From Paenibacillus sp. CAA11 (lineage in GTDB: Bacteria; Bacillota; Bacilli; Paenibacillales; Paenibacillaceae): a stretch of DNA of 64,000 nucleotides. Shown here piece by piece: positions 35,714 through 43,691 of this stretch. A program made the translations under genes and the position numbers. Location of the stretch: positions 387,001 through 451,000 of the forward strand of contig NZ_CP028922.1 of assembly GCF_003060825.1 (NCBI RefSeq), written 5' to 3'. The notes under the pieces are model-generated. The model saw nothing but the letters and a program-made list of their open reading frames with translations, searched no databases and had not been told where the DNA came from. Each line of letters begins with the position of its first letter. The first letter of the stretch is position 1.

Positions 35714-36301
35714 ATGAGGAAAAGCTTCATATCATTAGCTTGCATGACCATGTTGCTAGCGAATATCGGCTGTTCTAATTCCAAGGAGTTAGTCACGGTA
35801 AAACAGAATGAAGCTGATCCCGCTGCCGTGGTGGCAGAGCAGGGGGACAAGCGGCCTCAGAAGGAGATGCAAATTCAGGAGCAGGCGCAAATCCCGTTCC
35901 AGCGGGTCATTTACACCAAGATCGCCCAAGATGATTCATCCTGGGAGTTCAGTGTGGCTGATGATCTGCCGCAAGCGTTGAAGGAAGCTTATAGAGAGTT
36001 TAGGACAAGTGTGCCTGGAGCCTTTCTGGCCGGGGAGACGGAGGCCAATTACTATGTCGCTGTGTGTACAGGACAGAAGCCTTCTTCTGATCAGGGAACT
36101 GAGGTTCAGGCTGTCACGTTAAGCTCGTCCGATGCCCAGAAAGGGATGGTATCCTTGCATATTGAAGTGAAGTCTCTAAAGCATGAAGAAATAGGAACTG
36201 AGCTGCCCGGCGAGGTGAACGTAACCCAGCTGCTGAAGGTGGAGAAGGCGCATCTTCCTTCCGGGGCGAAGCCGGATGAATTGATTTTGACTGGAATCTA
36301 G
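35714..36301 (+). CDS. Lipoprotein of unknown function
   Basis: A 195-residue secreted lipoprotein. The signal peptide ends at LANIGC. A charged, Gln-rich linker follows (KEMQIQEQAQIPFQ), then an alpha/beta domain from about residue 65 (RVIYTKIAQDDSSWEFSVADD). One further Cys is in YYVAVCTGQKPS. AAGGGGAGG precedes the ATG. It stands alone before a palindromic repeat. No domain was recognised. Confidence 0.7.
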   Translation: MRKSFISLACMTMLLANIGCSNSKELVTVKQNEADPAAVVAEQGDKRPQKEMQIQEQAQIPFQRVIYTKIAQDDSSWEFSVADDLPQALKEAYREFRTSVPGAFLAGETEANYYVAVCTGQKPSSDQGTEVQAVTLSSSDAQKGMVSLHIEVKSLKHEEIGTELPGEVNVTQLLKVEKAHLPSGAKPDELILTGI

Positions 36302-36373
36302 TACTCTGCAGGCTATTTGCTGAATTTATGATTGTAAACGCTAACTTTACCTATTTGGACAAGACAGATGCTA

Positions 36374-36464
36374 CATAGATTGAACTAAAGTTTTGCCTTG
36401 ATCTTTCTATATTTAACGGCCTAATACGGCCCTATAACACTCATTTCTTTAGTTCATTCTATAT
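36374..36464. repeat. Dispersed palindromic element, copy 2
   Basis: About 91 bp: ends CATAGATTGAACTAAAG and CTTTAGTTCATTCTATA are near-exact complements. The internal segment holds TTTCTATATTTAACGGCC and TAATACGGCCCTATAAC. It lies between the lipoprotein and the MoxR operon. Closely matches copies 3 and 4. Confidence 0.88.
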
Positions 36465-36513
36465 ACATAGACAAGAATTGAAGAACTGACCAATCTAACA
36501 AGGCGGTGCACTT

Positions 36514-37485
36514 ATGGATACTCAAAATATGAATGAACTTATCAACTCGGTACGGCAGCGGATTGCCCAGGTCGTTGTAGGACGCGAGGAAGCGGTTGAA
36601 CTGCTGCTGACCACTTTGCTGGCGGGAGGCCATGCTTTGTTGGAGGATGTACCGGGAACAGGGAAGACGCTGCTGGCCAAGTCCTTGGCCGCAAGCCTCT
36701 CCGGAGCCTTCCGGCGGATTCAGTTCACCCCGGATCTGCTGCCCTCTGATTTGAGCGGCATTCATTATTTCAACCCGAAGACAAGCGAGTTCGAGTTCCG
36801 GCCCGGCCCGGTGTTCACACATATTCTGCTCGCGGACGAGATTAATCGGGCCACGCCGCGTACACAGTCCAGTCTGCTGGAATGTATGGAGGAGCGCCAG
36901 GTGACTATTGACGGAGAGACACATCTGCTTGAGGCGCCGTTCATGGTCATTGCCACACAGAACCCGGTGGACAATCAGGGAACCTTCCCGCTGCCTGAAG
37001 CGCAGCTTGACCGCTTCTTGATGCGGATTCGCATGGGATACCCTGAATTTGAAGAGGGGATGCGCATCCTGCGTCGCTTCCAGTCGGGCAACCCGCTTGC
37101 CCGGTTGGAGCCGGCCGCAGAGGTGGCCCAGATCGTACAGGCCCAGCAGGTCTGCGCCCAGCTTCCGGTGGAGGACGATCTGATCGCTTACATCCTGCGC
37201 ATCACAGAAGCTACGCGGACTCACCCGGAGGTGCGGCTCGGGGCCAGCCCGCGTGCCAGTCAGGCGCTGCTGCGGGCTTCCCAGGCGCTCGCCCTGGTCC
37301 GCGGCAGAAGCTTCGTCTCGCCGGATGAGATCAAGGCGGTGGCCGTACCAGTGCTTGCACACCGCCTGCAGCTAAACCGGTCAGTGCTGGACGGAGCGGA
37401 GAAGGCGGAGGAGCTGGTCTCCTCCGTCCTGAAGCAGGTCACGGTGCCTACCGAGCCTGTTGAGACAGCCGGGACAGCCGGTTAG
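36514..37485 (+). CDS. MoxR-family AAA ATPase
   Basis: A 323-residue AAA+ ATPase. Walker A is in LLEDVPGTGKTLLAKSLA, Walker B in ILLADEINRA, and sensor/arginine elements in ATQNPVDNQGTFPLPEAQLDRF. The C-terminal lid domain is complete. MoxR proteins act as chaperones, usually with DUF58 partners, and that arrangement is seen here: the DUF58 gene starts 11 nt downstream. The ATG follows AAGGCGG. Regulation is unknown, but a palindromic element lies directly upstream. Confidence 0.95.
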   Translation: MDTQNMNELINSVRQRIAQVVVGREEAVELLLTTLLAGGHALLEDVPGTGKTLLAKSLAASLSGAFRRIQFTPDLLPSDLSGIHYFNPKTSEFEFRPGPVFTHILLADEINRATPRTQSSLLECMEERQVTIDGETHLLEAPFMVIATQNPVDNQGTFPLPEAQLDRFLMRIRMGYPEFEEGMRILRRFQSGNPLARLEPAAEVAQIVQAQQVCAQLPVEDDLIAYILRITEATRTHPEVRLGASPRASQALLRASQALALVRGRSFVSPDEIKAVAVPVLAHRLQLNRSVLDGAEKAEELVSSVLKQVTVPTEPVETAGTAG

Positions 37486-37496
37486 GAGGCGGAGCA

Positions 37497-38582
37497 ATGC
37501 TGCTTGTATGGCTGATGGTGAGCATGGCCGCCGTGCTTGCGGTCGTGGGTTATATTTACGGCAAATACGCGCTTCGGAAAGTCAGCTATGAACGCTGGTT
37601 CTCCAAGACAGCTGTATTTGTAGGGGAAGAGGTGGAGATGGTCGAGCGGATTACGAACCGCAAGCTCCTGCCGCTGCCCTGGATCCGGCTGGAATCCATG
37701 ATCGGGCAGGGACTGGTGTTCGGGAGCCAGACCAATCTGGAGATCAGCCGGGGCGAGCTGTTCCAGAACCATATCAGCATCTTCCTGCTGCGCCCGTACC
37801 GGCGTATTGTCCGCCGACATCAGGTGACCTGCAGCCGGCGCGGCTGGTACCGGCTGGAATCGGTGACGATGACCGCAGGAGATCCCCTGGGGCTGTCAGA
37901 GGACAGCCGGCGCCTGCCTCAGGCGGCTGAGCTGGTGGTCTATCCGCGCGCAGCCCCGCTTCAGGAGCTGCCGCTGCCCAGCCATAGCTGGCTGGGGGAG
38001 ATTGCTGTGCGGCGCTGGATCGGGGAGGACCCCTTTCTAAACGTGGGGGTCCGCGAATACCGTCCGGGCGATAGCTTGAATGCGGTTCATTGGAAGGCTA
38101 CCGCCCGGACTGGAACGATGCAGGTGCATAAGAAGGACTACACGGCAGACCCGAGGCTTGTCATCTGCCTAAATATGGAAGTGGATGAGAACATGTGGCG
38201 GAATATTACGGATCGTGAGCGGATTGAGCGAGGCATCACTTATGCGGCAGCGGTTGCCGAGCATGCGGCTGCTAGCGGCCTGGTCGTCCGACTGATCTGC
38301 AATGGCCGTCTGGCCTTTGGAGAGAAGCAGCCGATCCGGATGGTACAGCCTGCTGCTCTGCGAGAGGTGCTGGAGACCTTGGCCAAGCTTGAATTGGACA
38401 TGGTGACCTCTATGCCAGCCATGCTGGAGGGGGAAGCTGATGAGGGTAGGAAGGACGGCGACTATCTGCTGATTACTTGCCACCACGGCAGCAGGCTAAC
38501 CGAGGCAGCACAGCGGTTGGAACGCCTTGGCAATAAGGTCGAGTGGATGCTCATACCCGAAGAAGGGGGGAGAAGCCGATGA
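37497..38582 (+). CDS. DUF58 domain protein
   Basis: A 361-residue membrane-anchored protein. One or two N-terminal membrane spans (LVWLMVSMAAVLAVVGYIYG) precede a beta-domain and a DUF58/vWA-like domain, with the hallmark VREYRPGDSLNAVHWKATARTG around residues 180-200. DUF58 proteins pair with MoxR ATPases, and the gene is in an operon with one. It ends in an ATGA overlap with the next gene. The three-gene set resembles Bacillales YeaC-YeaD-YebA. Confidence 0.9.
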   Translation: MLLVWLMVSMAAVLAVVGYIYGKYALRKVSYERWFSKTAVFVGEEVEMVERITNRKLLPLPWIRLESMIGQGLVFGSQTNLEISRGELFQNHISIFLLRPYRRIVRRHQVTCSRRGWYRLESVTMTAGDPLGLSEDSRRLPQAAELVVYPRAAPLQELPLPSHSWLGEIAVRRWIGEDPFLNVGVREYRPGDSLNAVHWKATARTGTMQVHKKDYTADPRLVICLNMEVDENMWRNITDRERIERGITYAAAVAEHAAASGLVVRLICNGRLAFGEKQPIRMVQPAALREVLETLAKLELDMVTSMPAMLEGEADEGRKDGDYLLITCHHGSRLTEAAQRLERLGNKVEWMLIPEEGGRSR

Positions 38583-39907
38583 AGCTGCAGAAGGCTCAGA
38601 AGGCTCAGAACGAATGGGGCATCGGGGTGCTGCGGCGGGCGGGCTATGGCTTGATAAGCCTGCTGATGCTGCTGCCTGTCTGGCTGTGGATCGATGAATA
38701 TACGGCCCAGCCGCCGCTTCAAAGGTATTGGCTGCTCGGGCTGGTTCCCCTGCTGCTGGCTGCGGCCTGGCTGCAGCCTCTGGTTAGGCCGCTATGGACA
38801 CGGCTCACTGTCTCGCTGCTTGCCGGAATTCTCTTCCTGCTGCCGGGCATATTGGATCTATCACATTCCATCTTTGTGGCAGCAGCAGGCTTTGCAGCGG
38901 CGCTGTTTCTGCTCAGCGTCAGCGATTATCACAGTCGAATCCGCCTGTACGGCATAGGGATGGCGAGTTATTTCGTAGGCGGCATCTATTTCAGCCGCAC
39001 GCCTGCGCTCACTCCTTGGGTGCCGCTCCTTGTCGGATGCGGAGCCGTCTGCCTGGCCTTCACGCTGCTGTATATGAATGAAGGCCGCCTGCGGAAGGCG
39101 TCCTTCTCCGGCAGCGGGCCAAGCAAGGCGGCGCCGGAGCTGATTCGGCGCAACCGCGTATATGTGGCCGTGCTCTTCTTAGCCGCACTGCTGCTGGCTG
39201 CCGGCCTGGGCAGTCTGCTCGGCAGAACCGTGCTCGGCGCGATCCGCTGGCTGCTGGCGAAGATCTTCACGGGTTCCTCCTCGGAGCCCGTGCCTCAGCC
39301 GCCTGCGGAACCGGTCCCGCCGCAGGGGATGCCGGAGGTGGCAGAACATGGTCCGGACCGGATTACGGAGATTCTGAACACCTTATTTTATATTTTTGGC
39401 TACACGGCCTTGGCTATCGTAGCCGGCGGACTGTTATACGCAGCTTACCGCTATGGCGGCGAGAACTTCCGTCGCGGCTGGGCTTCTCTCTTAAGCGGGC
39501 TGCGCCGCAGAAGCGCTGAGTCTGAGAAGGCGGGCTACACGGATGAGGAGAGCCGAGTATCCCGCAAGGAGGAGCCCGGCCCCGCGCCGCTGCGCGGCTG
39601 GCGGAGATTCTTCACACGCGGGGGAACAGCCGTCCGCTGGGAAGAGCTTGCGCCCCGGGAGCGGGTCCGTTATTTGTATCGCAGGTGGCTGGATCGCCAG
39701 CGGCAGGAAGGCTACCAGCCCTCTCCGGCATCCACACCGCTGGAGATCGTGCAGGATGAGCAGCGCGAAGCGGGCAAGGCAGCAGCTGCCGCCGACCCCC
39801 AGGCAGAGCGGAAGCTGGTGGATGCCTATTACCGGGCCCGATACGGGGCGGAGCAGCCTGCAGCTGAAGAGGTAGAGTCTCTTCGCAACCGTCTGAAGCG
39901 AAAATAG
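38579..39907 (+). CDS. Membrane protein with C-terminal DUF4129-like domain
   Basis: A 442-residue protein. Five to seven membrane spans occupy residues 20-190 and another lies at about 270-290, with a Pro-rich extracytoplasmic loop between (PQPPAEPVPPQGMPEVA). The C-terminal cytoplasmic part, WEELAPRERVRYLYRRWLDRQRQ and LVDAYYRARYGAEQP, resembles DUF4129. Related YebA proteins carry a transglutaminase domain, which is absent here. The ATG at 38579 overlaps the DUF58 stop. An upstream in-frame start at 38543 would bury it in DUF58. It probably forms one system with MoxR and DUF58. Confidence 0.82.
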   Translation: MKLQKAQKAQNEWGIGVLRRAGYGLISLLMLLPVWLWIDEYTAQPPLQRYWLLGLVPLLLAAAWLQPLVRPLWTRLTVSLLAGILFLLPGILDLSHSIFVAAAGFAAALFLLSVSDYHSRIRLYGIGMASYFVGGIYFSRTPALTPWVPLLVGCGAVCLAFTLLYMNEGRLRKASFSGSGPSKAAPELIRRNRVYVAVLFLAALLLAAGLGSLLGRTVLGAIRWLLAKIFTGSSSEPVPQPPAEPVPPQGMPEVAEHGPDRITEILNTLFYIFGYTALAIVAGGLLYAAYRYGGENFRRGWASLLSGLRRRSAESEKAGYTDEESRVSRKEEPGPAPLRGWRRFFTRGGTAVRWEELAPRERVRYLYRRWLDRQRQEGYQPSPASTPLEIVQDEQREAGKAAAAADPQAERKLVDAYYRARYGAEQPAAEEVESLRNRLKRK

Positions 39908-39945
39908 GACATAAAGTAGGTCCGGTTGCAAATATTTTAATTTTA

Positions 39946-40036
39946 TATAGATTGAATTAAAGTTATACATTGATCTTTCTATATTTAACGGCCTAATACA
40001 GCCCTATAACATTTATTTTCTTTAGTTCGTTCTATA
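39946..40036. repeat. Dispersed palindromic element, copy 3
   Basis: About 91 bp: TATAGATTGAATTAAAG and CTTTAGTTCGTTCTATA form the inverted ends. The interior (TTTCTATATTTAACGGCC, TAATACAGCCCTATAAC) is nearly identical to copy 2. It lies between the MoxR operon and the nitroreductase gene. Confidence 0.88.
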
Positions 40037-40070
40037 TAGGTAATAAAGTAAAAGTGGAGGAGAGATACTA

Positions 40071-40652
40071 ATGGATGTGACTCAAGCGATAAGAACCCGC
40101 CGAAGCATCGGCAAGGTCAAGATGGATGATATTCCTAAGGAGACGATTGAACGGATCTTGGAGGCTGGCACCTGGGCGCCGAACCATAGGCATACCGAGC
40201 CTTGGAAGTTCTTCGTATTAAGAGGTGAAGGACGCGGCAAGCTTGGCAGCGCCCTCGCAGATATTGCGAGAGAAGCGGCAGCTAAGGCAGCGGCCGGAGC
40301 CGAGGAAGCGGAGATGAAAGCCGAGAAAGCCCGTTCCAAGGCATTTCGCGCTCCGGTCATTATTGCTGTAGCAGTTACCCCCAGTGCCAAAGAAGGCGTG
40401 CTGGAGATTGAAGAATATGGGGCGGTATCTGCTGCCATTCAAAATATGCTGCTGGAGATTCATGCTCTTGGCTTAGGGGCCGTTTGGAGAACGGGAGACC
40501 CAGCCTATCACCCGCTTATGAATGAGCATTTTGGCCTCGGCCAGAGGGATAAAATGCTGGGATTCATCTATCTGGGTGTCCCGGAAGCACCTGCTTTAGA
40601 GGGGAGAAGACAGCATTACTCCGTGAAGACGGAATGGATCGATCAAGCATAA
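40071..40652 (+). CDS. Nitroreductase-family protein (YdjA-like)
   Basis: A 193-residue FMN-binding nitroreductase fold protein. FMN-contact residues are in IRTRRSIGKVK near the N-terminus and in AGTWAPNHRHTEPWKF, with a C-terminal GLGAVWRTGDPAYHP and LGFIYLGVPE. This pattern resembles the small YdjA/YfhC-type subgroup. GGAGGAGAG precedes the ATG. It is monocistronic, placed just after a palindromic element. NAD(P)H-dependent reduction of an unknown electrophile is likely. Confidence 0.9.
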   Translation: MDVTQAIRTRRSIGKVKMDDIPKETIERILEAGTWAPNHRHTEPWKFFVLRGEGRGKLGSALADIAREAAAKAAAGAEEAEMKAEKARSKAFRAPVIIAVAVTPSAKEGVLEIEEYGAVSAAIQNMLLEIHALGLGAVWRTGDPAYHPLMNEHFGLGQRDKMLGFIYLGVPEAPALEGRRQHYSVKTEWIDQA

Positions 40653-40749
40653 GCAGCAGCCGCAAGCAGCAGATGGAAGAAAAAGGTCAAATCAAAGCCT
40701 TCTAAATTGTTTAATAGCTATGTGTACATCATAGAAGAAGGGTGATATA

Positions 40750-41847
40750 TTGGCCGCACTGCGTAAATCCAAAATTCGAACACTGGACATCTACAGAGCA
40801 ATTTGCATCCTCGCCGTTGTTCTCATTCATGTGACTTCTCTGCCAGCAGTGCGGGCACAGCGATATCCTGACAGCCCGATCGCGATATTTTATTTGGTCC
40901 TCAACCAATTTAGCCAGTTTGCGGTTCCGTCGTTTCTGTTTCTCAGCGGCCTGGTCTTGTTCTATAACTACTGGAGCCGTTCGCAGGATAGTGAACGGTG
41001 GATCGGAACGTTCTATAAGAAGCGCTTGATGTATGTTGTTATCCCTTACCTGTTATGGTCGGGAATTTATTTTGTCTTCAAGCATGCTGTAAAGGGCAAT
41101 TTGCATAAACTGCGGGAGGATACAGGGAAGCTGCTCGCAGGTATTCTGTACGGAGATAATTTTGAGCATTTGTACTACTTCGTCATTCTGATACAGTTCT
41201 ATCTCATATTTCCGTTGCTAGTAAGAGCAGTGCGTTCCTCCTTGGGAGTTAAGATGTTGGTGCCTGCAGCAGTTCTGGTGCAAATCCTCTTTTACTTCTT
41301 TATGAAGGAAGTGCTTAACTGGGATAAAGCGGGAGACCTCTTCATTACGTATTTCCTGCAATTCTCAATCGGAGCCTATGTTGGAATTAGCTATGAAGCG
41401 GCCATGGGTTTCTTGCGGCGCTGGAGATGGCTGTGCTATGCGACTTTTGTTCTGTTCGGGTTCGTTTTTGTATTTGCGGGGCGCCTTTATTACCAATGGT
41501 TGCCGGAGCTCCTTCCGTACAAGGAGTATTTAAATTTTGTCATTTACTACGTCTTCACTTCGGCAGCGGCTCTGTCCCTGCTGCTCATTTCAGAGGCACT
41601 ATACCAAGTCCTCCAAGGAAGATGGCTTGCTAGACTGCTGACGGGCATAGGGATAGCCTCGTTCGCGATTTTTCTGGTCCATCCGCTCCTGCTGAGTTTA
41701 TGGAGACAAGTATCGGAGGATGTGACGGGTGGCCCTCTATATCACCTGATGATATGGGCAGGCGGGGCGGTCGTTCTGATGCTATCCTGGGGATTCTATA
41801 TATTGATGTGCAGGCTGAAATGGAGCCGGATTTTAATTGGAAAATAA
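40750..41847 (+). CDS. Acyltransferase 3-family membrane protein
   Basis: A 365-residue integral membrane protein with about ten spans. It has the family start IRTLDIYRAICILAVVLIHV, including the conserved His of the catalytic region. The RxxR-like segment after the second span and ending FLVHPLLLSLWRQV are typical of OafA/YrhL-like acyltransferases that O-acetylate cell-surface polymers. TTG start at 40750, with AGAAGGGTG upstream. It is not in an operon. Acceptor unknown. Confidence 0.88.
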   Translation: MAALRKSKIRTLDIYRAICILAVVLIHVTSLPAVRAQRYPDSPIAIFYLVLNQFSQFAVPSFLFLSGLVLFYNYWSRSQDSERWIGTFYKKRLMYVVIPYLLWSGIYFVFKHAVKGNLHKLREDTGKLLAGILYGDNFEHLYYFVILIQFYLIFPLLVRAVRSSLGVKMLVPAAVLVQILFYFFMKEVLNWDKAGDLFITYFLQFSIGAYVGISYEAAMGFLRRWRWLCYATFVLFGFVFVFAGRLYYQWLPELLPYKEYLNFVIYYVFTSAAALSLLLISEALYQVLQGRWLARLLTGIGIASFAIFLVHPLLLSLWRQVSEDVTGGPLYHLMIWAGGAVVLMLSWGFYILMCRLKWSRILIGK

Positions 41848-41938
41848 CAATGTTCGTGTTTTTGGGGATTGTGAAGAGTGATTAGTTAGTACAATTTAGG
41901 ATATGCGTGTAAAATACGAATATTATAGGTTAATGACC

Positions 41939-41967
41939 TTGACACATTCGTTTATAGCGGGTATGAT
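41939..41967 (+). promoter_or_regulatory. Sigma-A-type promoter of the riboswitch transcript
   Basis: TTGACA (41939-41944) and TATGAT (41962-41967) are separated by 17 bp, close to consensus. Transcription would start near 41974, about 27 nt before the purine aptamer. Confidence 0.75.
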
Positions 41968-42000
41968 TCTTGGTGTTGCTTATTATATATCGTGAAATCA

Positions 42001-42067
42001 ATTCGTATATCCTCAAAGATATGGTTTGAGGGTTTCTACAAGGAGCCACAAATTCCTGACTACGAAT
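42001..42067 (+). promoter_or_regulatory. Purine riboswitch aptamer, guanine-type specificity base
   Basis: All helices and loops of the purine aptamer can be read. P1 ATTCGTA (42001-42007) pairs with TACGAAT (42061-42067). P2 CCTCAAA pairs with TTTGAGG around loop GATATGG. The J2/3 junction is GTTTCTAC, P3 has loop CCACAAA, and J3/1 ends GAC. The base at the ligand-pairing position, just before the P1 3' strand, is C (42060). In characterised aptamers C means guanine/hypoxanthine and U means adenine. It controls the FAD-dependent dehydrogenase at 42154. Confidence 0.95.
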
Positions 42068-42106
42068 AGGGTGCCGAAGCATACCTATTTGGGGTCAGGT
42101 TTTTTT
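42055..42106 (+). terminator. Riboswitch-controlled terminator overlapping the aptamer
   Basis: The 5' arm CCTGACTACGAATAGG (42055-42070) contains the P1 3' strand and part of P3. The 3' arm CCTATTTGGGGTCAGG (42084-42099) pairs with it over two 6-bp blocks around a 4-nt internal bulge. Seven T follow. Aptamer and terminator cannot form together, so ligand binding should allow read-through (ON switch). Confidence 0.85.
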
Positions 42107-42153
42107 GTGCCTTGGGCATCCAGTCATACTTGAAATCTAGGAGGAACTCTTCC

Positions 42154-43599
42154 ATGAGTAAATATGATGTGATTATTGTTGGTGCCGGCCCGGCCGGGAT
42201 CTTTGCCAGTTATGAATTAAGCCTGAAAGCTTCGCATTGGAAAATACTCTTGGTCGATAAAGGCCATGATATCTATCGTCGCCGCTGTCCGATTCTCGAA
42301 GATAAAATCCAGCTGTGTCCACCTCCGGCTGGCCGCAAGGAATTTGCGGGCTGTCTGCCGGCCTGCTCGATTACGGCAGGCTTCGGGGGAGCTGGCGCCT
42401 ACAGTGACGGCAAGTTCAACGTGACCACCGAGTTTGGCGGCTGGCTGACAGACTATTTGGCGCCTTCTAAGGTGCTGGAGTTGATTCGCTATGTGGATGC
42501 GCTCAATCTGGAGCATGGTGCAACGACGAATATTACCGACCCGATGACCGATGCCATCCGGGACATTGAGCAGCGTGGTTATGCTGCAGGGCTCAAGCTC
42601 CTGCGCGCCGAGGTGCGGCATCTGGGTACCGAGCAGAACCTTGAAATTTTGAAGTCCATTTATGAGCATCTGAAGCCTCGTATAGATATGGTGTTCAAAG
42701 CAGAGGTGGAGGATATTGTTACCGTTAAGGAGAATGATCGCCATACAGTGAAGGGAATTACGCTGAAGAATGGCGATACGTATGAGGCAGACCTGGTGAT
42801 GATTGCGCCAGGGCGGGACGGATCGGCTTGGCTCACTGATATTCTGAAGAAGCGCCGCCTGAAAATGTACAACAACCAGGTGGATGTGGGGGTCCGTGTA
42901 GAGACCAGCGATGTGGTCATGCGTGAGATCAATGAGCATCTGTATGAAGGGAAGTTCATCTTCAACACTTCGGTGGGTACACGGGTCCGCACATTCTGCA
43001 GCAATCCTTCCGGCCATGTCGTGGTGGAGAATCACAGCGGGGTCATGGCTGCCAACGGCCACTCTTACAAGGACCCGGCACTCGGTTCAAGCAATACGAA
43101 CTTTGCGCTGCTTGTCTCCCACACCTTTACGGAGCCGTTTGACAAGCCGAACGAGTATGCCCGGGAAATCTGCCGACGGGCCAACGACCTGTCGAATGGG
43201 GGCGTGATTGTCCAGAAGTATGGGGATATCATACGCGGCCGCCGCTCTACCGCAGGACGGATTGCCGAAGGCTTCCTGGAGCCAACCTTGAAGGAGGCGG
43301 TGCCGGGCGATCTGGGCCTCGTGCTTCCATATAATACGATGAAGAGCCTCATTGAAATGGTGGAGGCGCTGGATAAAGTGACTCCGGGGATTGCTTCCGA
43401 GCATACGCTGTTCTACGGCGTGGAGGCCAAGTTCTATTCGGCCCGGCCGAAGCTGACAGAAGCGCTTGAGACGGAGATTGACGGCTTGTTCTGCGGCGGA
43501 GACGGCGCAGGGATCACGCGCGGCCTGGCACAGGCCGGAGCGGCAGGCGTCTGGATTGCCCGCAGTATGATGGATAAGGCGGGGGCCAGCAACGTATAG
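42154..43599 (+). CDS. FAD-dependent dehydrogenase (COG2509-like)
   Basis: A 481-residue flavoprotein. The N-terminal dinucleotide-binding motif is DVIIVGAGPAGIFASYEL. A Cys-containing segment follows (RRCPILEDKIQLCPPPAG and FAGCLPACSITAGFGGAGAYSDGKFN), and the FAD-contact motif near the C-terminus is GLFCGGDGAGITRGLAQAGAAGVW. These features fit the uncharacterised COG2509 dehydrogenases. The ATG at 42154 follows AGGAGG. An in-frame ATG at 42112 lies within the riboswitch leader. Control by a purine riboswitch ties it to purine metabolism, but the reaction is not known. Confidence 0.88.
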   Translation: MSKYDVIIVGAGPAGIFASYELSLKASHWKILLVDKGHDIYRRRCPILEDKIQLCPPPAGRKEFAGCLPACSITAGFGGAGAYSDGKFNVTTEFGGWLTDYLAPSKVLELIRYVDALNLEHGATTNITDPMTDAIRDIEQRGYAAGLKLLRAEVRHLGTEQNLEILKSIYEHLKPRIDMVFKAEVEDIVTVKENDRHTVKGITLKNGDTYEADLVMIAPGRDGSAWLTDILKKRRLKMYNNQVDVGVRVETSDVVMREINEHLYEGKFIFNTSVGTRVRTFCSNPSGHVVVENHSGVMAANGHSYKDPALGSSNTNFALLVSHTFTEPFDKPNEYAREICRRANDLSNGGVIVQKYGDIIRGRRSTAGRIAEGFLEPTLKEAVPGDLGLVLPYNTMKSLIEMVEALDKVTPGIASEHTLFYGVEAKFYSARPKLTEALETEIDGLFCGGDGAGITRGLAQAGAAGVWIARSMMDKAGASNV

Positions 43600-43616
43600 G
43601 AGATATATGAAGAGAC

Positions 43617-43664
43617 AAAGCGCTCGGAGCTTAAGCCAGTTGGCTGCTCCGGGCGCTTTTTTTG
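43617..43664. terminator. Terminator between convergent genes
   Basis: AAAGCGCTCGGAGC (43617-43630) pairs with GCTCCGGGCGCTTT (43646-43659) with one mismatch-type wobble and is followed by a run of T. It ends the FAD dehydrogenase transcript. The flanking A run could also serve the convergent beta-helix gene. Confidence 0.85.
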
Positions 43665-43691
43665 GTTTTTTGCCGTTTTACCAAAGTAGCC

